Source: Polytrichum commune (taxonomy: Eukaryota > Streptophyta > Polytrichopsida > Polytrichales > Polytrichaceae). From it: a DNA stretch of 64,000 nucleotides. Below the pieces are notes generated by a model. The model did no database searches, was not told the origin of the DNA, and saw nothing but the letters and a program-made list of their open reading frames with translations. Below, in pieces: positions 12,321-26,377 of this stretch (the stretch's first letter is position 1; each line of letters begins with the position of its first letter). Made by a program: the position numbers and the translations under genes. Where the stretch lies: contig OX485804.1 of NCBI GenBank assembly GCA_950295325.1, positions 54,052,429 to 54,116,428 on the forward strand, given 5' to 3'.

Positions 12321-15300
12321 TCACACATAACTTTACAAAAACTTGATTTTCACAAATTTTATCTAGTTTTGAATTGTGTTTTTTTGCCTAGGAACATATT
12401 ATAAACATTAACTAAAATTAGTATTTCAAATTAAAAACGGACTAAATTAGCAATAAATTGCTATTTTGAGGTTCAAAGTAATAATTAATTAACCTTAATC
12501 ATCAAAGAAGTATCAATCATTATATAATATGATATGAAGACTAAGCCCATAGAAAATGTGGAGATTCTCCAATGCCTTGTGGACTGGGCGATCTCCCCAT
12601 GTTGGTACATTATATTTTACTTGTATTGAATAATTGAATGGGAGACCTTCCGGTTCACACTTAAAAGACATCATGAAGGGTTTATAATGAATAGCTTACA
12701 CAACATCATGGGCATATATCCCGGTGCAACTCCAAATGGTCAATATTGGAGAATCCACTAGTATCACCTTCAGAGCCATACCAAGAGACCTCCCGATATC
12801 ATACCCAATGGAAATTCAACTAAATAAAACTACAAGATCATTTACAACAAAAACTAATTCCCCTTAGATGGTCTTTAAAACACAAACTATAAGAGTTTAG
12901 ACAAAAATTACACATATATATCAAATGAGGTAAATACATGAAGCCAAAAACTTGAAGATGTCGAAGTGCGCGATATACTTCGAGAGAGTTGAACACAAAA
13001 GTTTGTAAACATAAGACTCTGAGGGTTAAGACACGAGACATAAAAAGTTAATGTGGACATTAACATGACATGGGAAAAATAAATCTTACATATTGACGAT
13101 AAAATAACATGAGCCCTCCCGATATGTGATTGGGAAAAATGCATTGTTGAATTTAAAAACCCACCATAACATCTCTGTGAGGGTTGTCAGATTCTCTAGG
13201 TTTGTTGCCTACAATTCCATAGAAAGGATCTATGAAATCATCCTCTAGTAGTGTTGTATCATCTTGAATTGTGTTGAACATGCTTGCATTTGTTGTGATA
13301 TATGTTGTTGATGGCCAAAAATTGAGTTGTAGTTGTGAGGCATTCGGGGAAATGAATTATCTAATAAATTCCTCAGCAACATCTTTCTAGTAGATGACAT
13401 AATCCTCCAAACAATTGTTTTCCCATATTTCAATGCTCTTCTTTATACCACCACAAATCCCATTTTTTTTTCGGGGGGGGGGGGGTTTGCATCATGAGCA
13501 ACATGGGCATCATAACAAAAATCATCCTCAACAATTAGTTATGTTCTTTGTCTCCATAATGTCCAACGAGAACGTGGCCATAAAGAGGCTTAATTTGGAG
13601 AGCAAGTGATTTGCCTTTGGGAATGAGTGGGCAACTGTGCCCATCATCCATCCACATGCAAATCAAATTCTTTCATGGCAACCACTATGGATCAAGTGCA
13701 AATTGTTTAACTAAAATGCATTCCGTTCATTCTTGTACACGAAGAACATGAAAACATGCATTTCTTTCAACCCCACAAGCTCCTCAACGTAGCATGTATT
13801 GAAAGTTTTGAAATCAACAACCTCTTGAATCAAATATGGAATAAATGAAAGGAACTATGATTTCCCTAAAAGTTTTCATGAGGGCAACGATAACAAATGT
13901 GTTTGTTTTGTGGGTTGTTTGGACAAATAGTTGAATATCCATTTATATCTTCATGATTGTGACCAATGAGTAAGATTCCAATTTGTATCTCTTAGAAAAC
14001 CTTATGTGCTAACAACGTGAATAAAAGTGCCACAATGCATTGATTTTCATTGGTCCTAGTTGAATTGTTTATTTGTAGGTATAAATAGTGAGGTCGGACA
14101 ACATCCATTCCATCAATTGTTGGTGGAATTGAGGAACGGCATATGAAGGCCATAATATAAGCACATTGAAAAATATGATGGTGTGATTTGCATCGGAAAA
14201 CCTCTTGATGAATACATATGATTTATAGCATGACATCTATCAAAAGTCCCAAATGTAAGGTGTGTACATTCAAACACACCCCCCTTCCCTTTCCAGCTCT
14301 ATGCCCCATTGCCCTTTAAAAGTTAATTTGATTAAGTACTAGGGAACGTGATGTACATGTTGCAAACAACCCTCTCAAAGACTTGCTATGATGCAAATGT
14401 AAACATCGAGACTTTCTCTCAAAATAAATAACAAAATTATGTTGGTTTAATGGTGGTCCATTGGTCATCATCTTATTGTGTGGTTCAAGCATTGTTATAA
14501 GTTGGGACACTATAGCTTTAAGATGACACACATGCATGTGAGCAATTAACCTAAATTCACCGTGTTTCCAAGATTTGTGTGGGTGTAATGTCCATATTGA
14601 TTCAGAATGTTGGAGTGTAGAAGACAATGACAAGACCACGTACTAACCAAGCAATGTTTCAACATAAGAAGACAAGTCTCACTAGCATTGTCCTTGTGTT
14701 TGTTCAAGGAGCTACACTTTTCAATAATGATAGTGTCACATTAGTGCATACTTGTACATGTTGTCATCATCCACTTTCATCGGTTCCGGGTTTAGCTTGT
14801 CTTATTCCAATCTACAAATTTGTTCAATACCACGTGTTATATATATGTCACCAATTTAAAATCATATTGAATTTCATTTGGACACAAACAAGAGTGCATA
14901 TGTCAAATAGGTTTTTACTGCATTGGAAGGAAAGTCAAATTTGACATCAATAAAATGACCCAACAATCAAACCTGAAGAAGAGAGTGCTCCAATACTCCT
15001 GTTTGAACTTCCATTTCACGTAACTCAAGCTGATCAAAAACCCCTTCATTTTGAAATTTTCTTATACTTTAATATCTAAAGCTTTGGAGAACACATTGTC
15101 GTGGACATTTACTTTTCACCTTTATATATTATACACATCATTGTGAAAATAGTAATTGAATCTCTCTCTCTCTCTTTATATATATATATATAATGTGTGT
15201 ATGTGTATGTTCCAAATGGAGATGCATTTAAATCAAACAAACGTACAAGCGACTGATATATTCAACAATAGGTTCTTCAAACAAATCAATATGATATTAT

Positions 15301-18300
15301 TTTATTTGACATGTAATGTATTTCCATTTACGCAACTTTATAATAGTACAATGCAAACCTTTAATTTTTGAATTGCAGTTTTGATTTGTAGAAGAGGGGA
15401 GAGATCAGAGATTTCCTCTCCTTTTTCAACCATCACACGCTATAGTAAAACATTCAAAATACAATTAGGGCATATCATGCAACCTTCATAAACCAAAGCA
15501 CCCCAAATAAATTAGTAAGAGAATAATGAAGTGAGTTGCATAATAAAATACCTTGGTTTGCTCCAACAACTCCAAAAGGTGTGTATGTTCAGTTGTTAAG
15601 ATTTTGACATTGTCAATGTGTTTGTCATGTTTCTACTCATGACACAAAGCACATGTTACACATAAATCATTGTGACAATTTATGCCTTTTGTACTACAAA
15701 TGTGTTCATGTAGAAAATATATCTAGCTGGAATTTGTATGTGCATGGAGGGAGGGGTTAACCCATGAAACTTAGAAAAGTACATGAGGACAGACATGGTC
15801 TCAAGTACAAATTTGAACTAAATACCCTAATATAGTGAAATAGATATATGCATATATCAAGTTCTATACCTTTTTTTTTTGGACACAAATTGAAAATTCA
15901 ATTGCAAGAGAGTAGCCAATCAAGTTCCATACTTACGTCTTGAATCTTGGAAAGGCTCCCCTTCACTGCAACGTATTCGGCAATCTACAAAAGAATAAGA
16001 ATCATTGCAAGTGCAATATTGTGGCATGAAAGAAATTTCCACACATTTGATTGCTCTCAATTGACTTTTAGTCTACATGTGATGCTATGTTCAAATTATG
16101 ATTTTAATGTCAATTATAACCACTAAAGCAACTGAGTGATTTACTTTATATTATCCACACATGTTTGGCATTTGAGTGCATACTAGTGATTCAAGTTGTT
16201 GATTGATAAAATTCTCACGATTCTCCAACTTTTCCAATGTTGATGTCACACCTTCTTCCATCCTAAAAGTATGTAAACACTTTCACTTCTTAGAAGAAAT
16301 CAATCTTTAAACTTCACCTGTTTTCGCGCAGAGGTTACAAATGTATTTTTTGAGTTTACTTTTGTTTGGGGATTGCACACATGCTAAGAAGAGCATAAAA
16401 AGTTTGGAGATGGCAAGTATGTACAAATTGTAAAATAAAACATGTATGTAAGGATTGTAAGCAAGGATTATTGTGTGTGTGTGTGTGTGTGTGTATAAAA
16501 ATATAGATATATGAAACATGTCAGCAGAAAGAGGCCCTCATTGACCTTGCAGTGACGTTTCAACATGATACGTCTATGCAATAGTGGGGACTCAATCCCC
16601 ATTTATTCTACGGTTAATTATATTATTTCTATGATGTATGTTTGGCATTTGAAGTCCATTAAAGTGATGGATGCTCATTACCTAAATAGATGTGTTTTGC
16701 TATTTGTAGAGCTTGACAATATGTCCTGCAAAGGCAACAAACTTTGGATGTTAAGTAAGACATTGTGATCAACATTATAATTTATAGAACTACATTGCAT
16801 ATTAATGTCATCCTTGTTTGAACCCTTATAAGTCTAAGAGGCTCACTATAAACCTCAAAATATTTGTACACAACTATATAAGGTGAGTTGTTGCTATGAA
16901 TTATACATGTCAAAAGTACCCCCACCCCTTAAAATAAATCCATTCAAGAATTGCGTTTGTTCCAATCATAACATAGACATATAAGGTCTATGGATGCCTT
17001 TAAGAATTGGTTTGAGGTTTGGGGTTAAATTTTGAAGTGGCTTTAAGGGTTTGGTGTCGTCTAACTTACATTGTATATTTTTGATGCTTGATTAAAGTGA
17101 GCACGCCAATCTTTTCCATTTGAGACCTAGATGCATGCAAATAATTACATTGTAAAGGCGTAGAGGAAGTTAATCTTGTACTTGAATTGTCTTACACAAG
17201 TTTTGATTCAGCTTGAACCGACAAACTATAAAAGAAAAGAAAAATAAATATCGACCTTTTCAACTGACATGAATTTGAGCCAAACGGCCTTACCATGTTT
17301 AAGACTCTTCTTGCTATAATGATAGGGTTTATTACTTACATTGTGTTAGGTGAGTGCAATGTAGATGTGACAAACCATGTATATCAATTAAACCTAAATA
17401 TTTTTGTATTCCTTCCTTTATTGGTGGACTATTTTAGGTGACCATAATTAAGAATGTTCACCTTCACATTGTGCAAGTGAGGGGCAATACGCTCAAGTTC
17501 TAACTTCCATTTGCAGGGGTCCACAATGGAGCTCACAGTTGTGGTTCTGGATATGGGCTTGGACAAACGTCAAACCACATCCTACATGTTTAGCAATGTG
17601 GGATGCATAAAATTTTTCAATATGATTTATTTGCACAAAACATGTTATAAACTAGTAGATATGTCGTCTTCTTGAGGAACCCAACATCTTCTAGAGCCTT
17701 TTAGTGGAATGTTCTTCATGTCACTAACAAAACTGATGATGTTGGTAATTGTTCAACGAGTTTAAGGAGGTTTTAAAGATGGAGGGATCATAATGCAAGT
17801 CAAAACATGAATATTGTTCCTTACAAGTCACGTGTTTGTTGTGGATCAATAGTTCGTGGAGTGTCATCATTCACCTCCGTATCTTCCATGTGTTGACAAT
17901 CAACCGCATATAACTTTGGTCCACATGTTCCAACCACCTCAACACATTAAGAGGTAAATATATCTCATACAAAGGCTAATTTCGTCCCATGTAAGACTTA
18001 AATTAGTGTACAAAAATTCACAAGTGCATAGGAATCGTAGTTATAAACAAGTATGCAAATACCTCGTCTTCATGAGGTTGAGGGTCGTCTATTGAATGCA
18101 GTATATCATTTGAATGCCTTCAAAAAGAATGTTCCACATGTTTGAAGCAAATCAATAACAATCTAATCATCCATCCAAACAAGTTCTTGACTCGTAATTT
18201 GACTTCCATTAGTTAATCCATTGGCTTCGAATCAATGTATATAAAATCACTCGACATAATGAACATGCTATCTTTCCTATGCAAGGTCTTAAGCCTGACC

Positions 18301-20615
18301 TCACAAGAATTTAAAGGTCAATATGCCCAAGGCTGAAGTAGTTCTAGAACATGTGACCTTGCTAGCCCTAGTTTTTCCAAAGCATGCTACCAATATGGTT
18401 CACCAAATGCCATCATGGTATTTAATTTACCAAAGATGTGGGAACATATGGGATTCGATCTTGGGAGTGATAGGTACATGATGTTTTTTTTTTTTTTTTT
18501 TTTTCTCCTTATATGTTCAAGACATTCAACTTTGAAAAGGGGCAATGCTCATCGAGGTCAATATAATTCTTGCGATGTTCATTTTGAGACTACACGTCAG
18601 GTTAGACCAACTTGAAGAGGAAGCAAGATCACATTGGTGACAACAATGGAATTGTGTCTTTTTCATTTTTCTCTACTACTATTCAAGTACAACTTAGTGT
18701 GAGCGCCTCCCTCAACATTGTTTTAGGAATTTATGTTCACAACACCTCCGCCCCTACCGAGGGGGGGGAGGGGGGATAGATCCATGCCCCTCCCAAGTTT
18801 GTTTTTAATGTATTTTTGTTGGGTTCCACTATACTAAATTGGGGTCTATAACCCCAAACCATGACTTAATTTGCTTCAACACATAACCCACCATGGTATA
18901 CAATATTTTTATGCGTTTTCACCCTCCTGGTTGGTGCCACTAAACTTTCTTGGTAGTTTGATGTATTGAGTTGAAAATTATGTGATTTGGGGAACAATGT
19001 TTTGTGCGTATAAAAGTACCAATATATAATTAAAAATGTGATGAGATAGGCTTACGAGTGGATGATAGGTGAAAATACAAAGTTCACAGCCTCCAATGCC
19101 AAACTACACAATGTATCCAACACACTGCAAACTGCTTCTCCATGGCCCTACATTGTTGCAAAGTGATTGTGGAGGTTATGGTTCTTTCTTCTCTTGTAAT
19201 AACATTAGTATAATAGAATAATACTAGCAATGTGCATGTTGCTCATGTAACAACAACAAATCACCTTCTTGTATAAGTAATACATGGACGGAAACTTACA
19301 ACATGGATGAATTCGTGACACCCACGCAATATGGATGAAAGCATGATCATATTTAATGGCAACCCCAAATATGTGGAAAATGGGAAAGGTGATTGTCAAG
19401 CCACAACTACCAAAAATGGGTCCAAAAAGTACAACTTGCCTAAAAAGTAAAAGAGTTAAGAGCTTGCCCTAGGCTTGGCCTTGAGGGGTTAAGCCTTAAA
19501 GGTCGACCTGAACATATTTGTCCAAGCATTAAATTCCCAAAGATTAGGGTAACACCACGTGGTATCTAGAAAAATACATGAGTTGGACCAAACACAACCC
19601 CAACCACGAGTGCACACATGGGCCAAAACATGTTGGAGGGTTTGCCCAAAATACATAGAATCATTCCATGCAAAGCTCAAATGTGCTTGTCCAAATGTGT
19701 GTGTGTGTGTGGGGTGGGGGCCCTGGGGGGGGGGGGTATTGTTAGTTGGCTTCATTGTCTACCAATGGGGGTGATGCCCTCACGTGCTAATGTAGTGGCC
19801 CCATGTTTAGGCACCCCATATTTAGCAAACAAGCAACTTATTCAATTGCACCAACCATCCTTGCATGTGTAAAGGGATTGCAAGGATAAATTCGTCAAGT
19901 TTTCTTACGATTGACAAGGCTTGGCCTTAAGGAGTTAATTCTCTTGTATGGGTTTGATGCCACACATTTGTTTTGAGGGCCCTTGAACAAGTTTGGATGA
20001 TGCAATTTTACGTTTTTATGGCGCACTTTGAATCCTTGTTGAAGGGTTGGAGGAACATTGTCTTCAAATTGCTATGCTCTACTCAATTTATACATTATTC
20101 CTCATGTAAAATAATTTAAAGGTTATTAAGCACCTGTTTCAATCGTGCAGGTGGCCAAGTAGGTGGAGCAAACCCTATTCCTCGAAGTTCCAACACTACC
20201 CACATTAGATCCACACACTGACAAAGTCAGTTGCTTTATCAAAAACCATCAAATCCTATTGCTACATATTTTAATTTTTATTCACGTGGAATATCATTTA
20301 AAGCTACATGGTGCTATAACTTGACAATGAAGATACGTTTTTTATGAGTGCAACACAAATAAATAGTACATGCTTTGTAAGACATAACAATCTTATTGAA
20401 ATAAATGGTGTAGCATGTGATGAGCTAGACAATGAATTGTTACTTTCAAAGGTCATTGAAGCAACCATGATTGACACATGCGTATGTTGGATTCTTGGAA
20501 GCAATGGATGGGTGACATGAGAGAAGACTCTCATGAGTGTGATTTCAATCAACCCGTAAATGCTCAAGGATTATCTTGTATGCGGAGAGTTTAGTTTAGC
20601 ATGGTGTAAATACAA
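12321..20615. other. AT-rich intergenic sequence, simple repeats only
   Basis: No domain-bearing frame was found on either strand. Simple repeats include a 13-G run (13,473-13,485), CT/TA repeats (15,161-15,192), a GT repeat (16,472-16,494), a T20 run (about 18,484-18,503), a GT repeat and a 12-G run (19,697-19,736). Frames up to 107 codons occur here (for example the minus strand at 14,316-14,639), but none looks like a protein family I know. Confidence 0.5.
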
Positions 20616-20844
20616 AACTACACTTAATATGGTATTTAGTGTCACTTACTATTCGGAGTTACATATTCCTATGTATTTTGAGCAAACAATGTAATTTTAT
20701 ACCCACTAGAGATATTAATGTTCTATAATGTCCAAACAACCAATTCAACCTTTGTTGGTAACAAAATGAGATGCACAATAAACACTTATAGCGTTGCATA
20801 ATTCCAAAGGGTAAGTGACACTAAATATCATATTTAGTGTAGTT
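20616..20844. mobile_element. MITE-like element with ATATTTAGTGT ends
   Basis: The left arm AACTACACTTAATATGGTAT, continuing TTAGTGTCACTTAC, is the imperfect reverse complement of the right arm. The right arm reads GTAAGTGACACTAAATATCA and continues to ATTTAGTGTAGTT. Pairing covers at least 34 bp. The element is 229 bp, has no reading frame and matches the class of short non-autonomous DNA elements. A longer relative lies at 25,766-26,088. Confidence 0.7.
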
Positions 20845-23800
20845 ATCACACACTAAACGGTCTTGAATTTGGGGAGGGGTATGATGGGCTTGAACTACAA
20901 GTTCTTAAACTTCATAATACGTACACCAACACTTTCCAACACCTTTGTAAAAACTATAAAAAGAAAGAAAGAAACTCTCTAACACCACAACAAATTCCAC
21001 ACAAATTTTTATGAAGTGCTTCAACTTCACTTAATACCTTTATGATTATCATACTACCCTCACCACGTAGGAAGACGTATGTTACATATGATTATGACAT
21101 GGGTGTTTCTTAAACATATTCTTATGGCACATAAAGGGTGTGTTATTCTAGATGCCCATGTCACATTTGGATCTTTGTGGCTTGTGGAAAGGTTTATGAT
21201 GATGTCACTAGCCCACCTAGGCCAAAGACATATAATTTGGTGAACGAGAATGTAGGTCATGGCAAATTTGTATATTATGTGGTGATTGCCACGTGTTGTA
21301 CCAAGCGTTACCAAGTCTACAATCCAAGCTCGCTCCAATATGTATTTAAGGCATTTAGAGGGTGTATGTATTATTATCAATACATTAAAATTTGAACATG
21401 ATACATGGGGACTAATGCATCAATTTATTTCTATACTTTTGGCAAATACAACAACTACTACTCAAACCTAGAGCCTTTATATGACAAATATAGACCATTG
21501 TTGGGTCTTGTTGGCTTTTAAAATTTGAATACTCTCACTCTTATATACCCAACTAATCGATTGAGTTAGGGTTAACAATTACCACTCCAAACATAATTGA
21601 ATTGTATGTTGTGCTCGGTAGTTGATTGTTGCAATGGTGGATATATAGGTTGACACCATATTAGTTATTGATGTTGATATTTTGTGTTGTGAAATACATT
21701 GGAAAGGTAATGATATAATGTGGAAGTTTCATCACGAACTTAAGTAGAGAGTTCTATTATACAACCACAACTTTGAATGTATTACAAGCATTTTGGTAGG
21801 GATGTCATCACATACAAATTTTGGCACACGTTGCATTAGGATCATCTGCCTCCGAAGGTGCTTCAAATTGGCATCCTAAAAATTCAAATAGCCATGCCAC
21901 CTAATCTACTCAATGGCAAATCAACATTCAATCAAAAATGAAATCAACCGCATAAATTAAAACTTGCATCTCATAATAACATAACATAATTTATAACTTA
22001 CCAAGCTTGTAAAGTAAAGGAATTGCTCGTGGCGATTATTCGACGGCAATGCAAAGTACATTTTGTGAAGACGTGGCCATGAAGGTTTCCTGAAACTTAC
22101 CAACAACGTTGTTTCACTAAAGAGAGACTAAGCTTGGAACTCCTTGTTGGCTTTGATAACCTATTTGGATCCTTTTGAAAATGTTGTATGCTAACTAGGG
22201 TAAATATTGACTTGTCATTTGATTTTATAAGTTTGTGTATTCATACGAGGTTGTATTAATAAAACATATAGATGACAAAATGAATCTCCGAGAATCTAAT
22301 CACATCATCAATTGGGACCTTGGCTCTTGCCTGCTATTACAAAAGTCTCGTTCGTAATTGAGTAGCTTTAGTTTATCAACGATGAGATCCATCATCAAAC
22401 TTGCCTGCATTTCCATCTACATTATACAATACAACATCACCTTCTTTGACTATTGTATTGGATACTCTGAACATTACTTGACTTATGATAGTGTCATTAT
22501 TGATAATTCGTGTGATTTATAAAAACCATTAATGCCACAATTGTTCAAACTTTGTATGGTTAATTTGAGAATCGATTGCTTTGTTGTTATTATAATGATC
22601 ATGAAGGTCAAGGTTTGTGTTGATACGCATATAAGCTTTGGATGACAACGGTGAGGTATACAAAGTAAGGTGTTACCTCAAGGGTCCTCAAGGGAACGGG
22701 ACTATGGTCCACTGAAGATGGATGCATAGAAGCCATTTTTGTTTAATGCTCCGGCCTCGTTGTTTTGTCCAAGCGCACTTCACCTTCGAATCCAATGCCT
22801 CCACCGAACCAATTTTGACTTACAAGGGGTATCGATATGTACACCAAGCGACACCTGTGAAATATTGTTGACCATGGTGCAATCAACAAATGCTGAAGTA
22901 TAAGAGGTTCTTAAGAGGAATTCAATTTATGTTCAAGGACATAGCATCTCTTATTCACACCAAATTTGTATTTCTTACAATGTGTTGTTTTATGTTTGCT
23001 TTTTTTCATGGCAAATGTACTAAAAACACAATTGACAGTGAAATTACACAAATTTGGTTCTCTTGCTCTCAATTTCAAAGCACCAAAAAGACTTTGATAT
23101 TGAAAAAAAGATACGAACACTCATAGTTGATAATCCTTAACTTGATGTAAGTTAACACACAATTATGTTCTTGCCCTTTTGTTGAAGATCGTGCTAACAA
23201 GATTTGCACTACAAAACATAAAGGTACCCTAATTACAATGCAATATTCTTGGACAACCTCGTGGTGATATCATCAATAGATGTGGCATACTATGTGACTA
23301 CTTAGATTTAAAGAAGGGAATATAACACATATGTCAAAATTAAACATGTGTAATAACTTATGCTTGAGTCGCTGGTGCCTTCACTTGTGGAAGTCTACTA
23401 CCGGTATGTTCCAATGATAGTCATAATTAATTCTAGAATTTGAATGCTTAGCATTAGTGTGGTCCACGTTGTTTGAAAGAAGACATGTAGTGGGCGGCCA
23501 TGAAAATTGGCCGAGTAATTAGGGAAGAATACTTTGATGATCGTCTCCCTTTTCACATGTTGCTACCATATTATGGCCATGGCCATGGCCATCTTGCTCG
23601 TTGAAATTTTCCGTGTCATTTTCCTTTATAAATCTTTTGGTTTTGTTCTTGACTTTGAAACAATAAAACATCAAAACCTCTATATGTCATAATTATCCAA
23701 TATGACAATTGAGCGCATATTAGAGCATCAAAACCATGAGATCATAATTATCTAGTTAAGTTATCCAAGTTTATCATTGAACACCTTTTCCAACACAACC

Positions 23801-25255
23801 TCAACCTCAACATTGGGTGGTTTGTGACCTTGCCTAGCCTCAACAACTTGCCTCAACTTGCCTCAGCCACCCCACTACTATATAGGATTGTGTAGAATAA
23901 CCCACATGAATACGATAGTAATGAAATAACATCTAGTTTGTGAACATGGTTGCATAAGGCATGTGGGCCTTTTATAGTCACGTTATTTATTTTAAAACTA
24001 TATAAAAGGATTATGTGATTGAGTGTGGATCTACAAACAAACACCCAAAAGACACGTGTTTAAGAAAGATTGGACTACTGTGCTCAATCATTCTAGGTTC
24101 GGTACTCAACATAGTTGGAGAGACCTATATGCATTGACCATTCAACGAGCTCAACAATCTTCACTTTGATATTAATGAGAAAGACAATTGAATATGAGCT
24201 CCAAAATTTGCGAGGCAAATGGCTTCATGCGTGATTTGGAATGGACTATCATCTCATTCTACAATAGAGGGTGCTCTATTTCAACTTTGCTAGTGCTGGA
24301 ATGTAGTCCCCATGCGGGATTCAAGGATTCCTCAACCCATGTAGGATTGACATGCGGTAGAACTTGAAGGGAGGTAATTAATTTATGTCAAAATAGAGAA
24401 CCTTCTATGGTAATTGTGCTTTTTTGCGTTCTAGGAGGAGTTGGTGTAAAGCTACAAATGTTCATTTAAGGCATGCAAACCTTATGTCTTTTCAATGTTT
24501 CCATGTAAGTATGACATTCAGATGAGTTTCCTAGGCCCTTGTATTCATGGTCATGGGCCTTGGCCATAGTTTAAAGTGGCCCTTACATAGTGGTTAGGCT
24601 AAGCAAATGTGTTGAGATATATATTCTTGATTGAATATGAGGAGGCATATTATCACCAATAATTGTTGATCCCTCCATGAGTCAATCATTACTTCCGATA
24701 ATGAATGCTTGTCGCCTGCCATTGGCTTCAATAGACATCCAATATCCACCACGTCGCTACCTCAATTGGTTGGTTTGATGCCTACTATAGCCCATGGCAA
24801 AGCTCCTCACATTCATGACCTAGCTCACAATGAACTTGATAGCTTGAGGACTCCGAGAGAAAATTGTCGCCTACTAGACTGATATCCCACTTAGTGCTTG
24901 TTATTATTAGGAGTTACACAAAACAATAACGTCTTACTCATGAGTCCAATTTTTATTAATGAAAGTTTAATAGTTTGTTTGGACATTCCAGAGCATAAAT
25001 GACTTTGCTTGGTAGAATATTACATTCTCATCAACTCCATCCAACATTTGATCCATCTCAAAGTTTAAACAATTTGATCCCCTGTAGATTTGTGGTTGAT
25101 CCATCTCAAATGACTTTGATAAGACCAATTTGAGGTATTTGAAGTTAAATAGGCATCAAATATGTAAAATATCCCATGTATATGCGCATTCTTTAATAGG
25201 CCCCTTGAAAATACCCATCATCACACAGGAGGCGTAAATTATAAAAGAAATATTT
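20845..25255. other. Intergenic sequence with element fragments
   Basis: No gene is recognised. A degenerate copy of the TAAGGTAAGC-ended family lies at about 23,955-24,265 (AAGATTGGACTACTGTGCTC, TTCTAGGTTC, AATCTTCACTTTGATA, ATGAGCTCCAAAA). Around 24,890-25,060 there is a diverged relative of the inverted-repeat element at 63,461-63,628, sharing GTCTTACTCATGAGT and CATAAATGACTTTGC. Confidence 0.45.
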
Positions 25256-25425
25256 GGTGCATGAAGACTCAAAAATCCTAAATCATATTTTCTCATGGTT
25301 TCCGGTCACATAGTGCACTAAATAGTCCTATTACTATCTTGTGCATGAGACTCAAAAATCCCAAATCAATTTTTCTCATGGTTCTCGGTGACGTAGTTCA
25401 CTAAGTAGCTTTATTAATGTGGGCC
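25256..25425 (+). repeat. Tandem duplication, period about 84 bp
   Basis: GGTGCATGAAGACTCAAAAA at 25,256 and TGTGCATGAGACTCAAAAAT at 25,340 head two successive copies. Both continue through TTTCTCATGGTT and a CACTAA..AGT motif. The duplicated unit is non-coding. Confidence 0.7.
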
Positions 25426-25656
25426 ACATTAATTTTCTTAGAGCCCATGCTAAATTTCACAAGAAGAATAAATTTAGCCCACACTAATTGTTTTTCTAAA
25501 AAATTAATGTGGGTGATTATTTTAATTTATGTTACTTTTGTCCTATAACTAATATTCAATGTGTTGATCAAAAGTCTTTGTGAAGACTTAGAGGAAGACC
25601 GTGGTTTTGGACCCACATTAATTCCATGGTGGCTAGAAAATTAGTGTGGGCCACGC
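25419..25656. mobile_element. Inverted-repeat element with GTGGGCCACATTAATTTTC arms
   Basis: GTGGGCCACATTAATTTTCT at the left pairs with AGAAAATTAGTGTGGGCCAC at the right over more than 20 bp. Internal ACACTAATT/AATTAATGTGGG motifs form a second, nested inverted repeat. About 238 bp, no frame. It is one of three inverted-repeat structures packed upstream of the WD40 gene. Confidence 0.5.
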
Positions 25657-25765
25657 TAATTTTCCTCCCACATTCATAGGGTGAGTATTTAGTGCAGTGT
25701 GTAAAAAAGAAGCAACGCACTGACTTGTGATATATGTTACAAGTTCTATTTCAATTTAAGAGAAG

Positions 25766-26088
25766 TACACAAAATATGATATTTAGTGTTTGATTATATT
25801 TAGTGTTGTTACCACCCTACCATGCTCAACACTAATTTTCAATTCTTTGACAATAAGTGTTAGACATAAATGTGCCGCTACCTTCCCTACTGCCACCTCC
25901 CTTATTATATCCTTTTTTTCCATATCCTTACTAACACTAAATTCAAACATGTAACTTCCACACATTACCATAGTTGATATTTAGTGTTTGAGTTTACATT
26001 TAATGTAACTTACTTTCATAGGGTTATTGATATTTAGTGTATGCGTTCGTATTTAGTATATCAAACACTAAACATCATATTTTGTGTA
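25766..26088. mobile_element. MITE-like element with ATATTTAGTGT ends, just upstream of the WD40 gene
   Basis: The left arm TACACAAAATATGATATTTA continues GTGTTTGA. It pairs with the right arm TCAAACACTAAACATCATAT, which continues TTTGTGTA, with about one mismatch in 28 bp. The interior has further copies of GATATTTAGTGT. The element is 323 bp and ends 289 bp before the start codon of the WDR91-type gene, so it lies in or next to that gene's promoter. Confidence 0.7.
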
Positions 26089-26377
26089 ATGGTGCACAGA
26101 TATTATGAAGTGAAAATCGGAAGGATGGCTTGAAAGTGGCCCTAGAGGATTAAAATAAAGATAGGTTAGTAAAAGGTAAACTTGTTGAGATTAAATCATT
26201 GAACTGACGCGGAAGGAGCTTGAGTTGGCGATGCTGGATCATTCCACTCATCTTCACTTCCTCATCGGAGCCTTCAAGCTCGAGCTCAAACATCATGCTG
26301 CGGTGAGTGTGTTGTCGATGCGATGAGGAAAACATCGTAGGCATCAAAAGAGTGTTTCTTTGATTTGAAGTATCGAT

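Noticed and set aside
14316..14944. Open frames of 105-107 codons on both strands
   Set aside because: No domain, no splice-compatible continuation and a residue mix expected from random AT-rich DNA.
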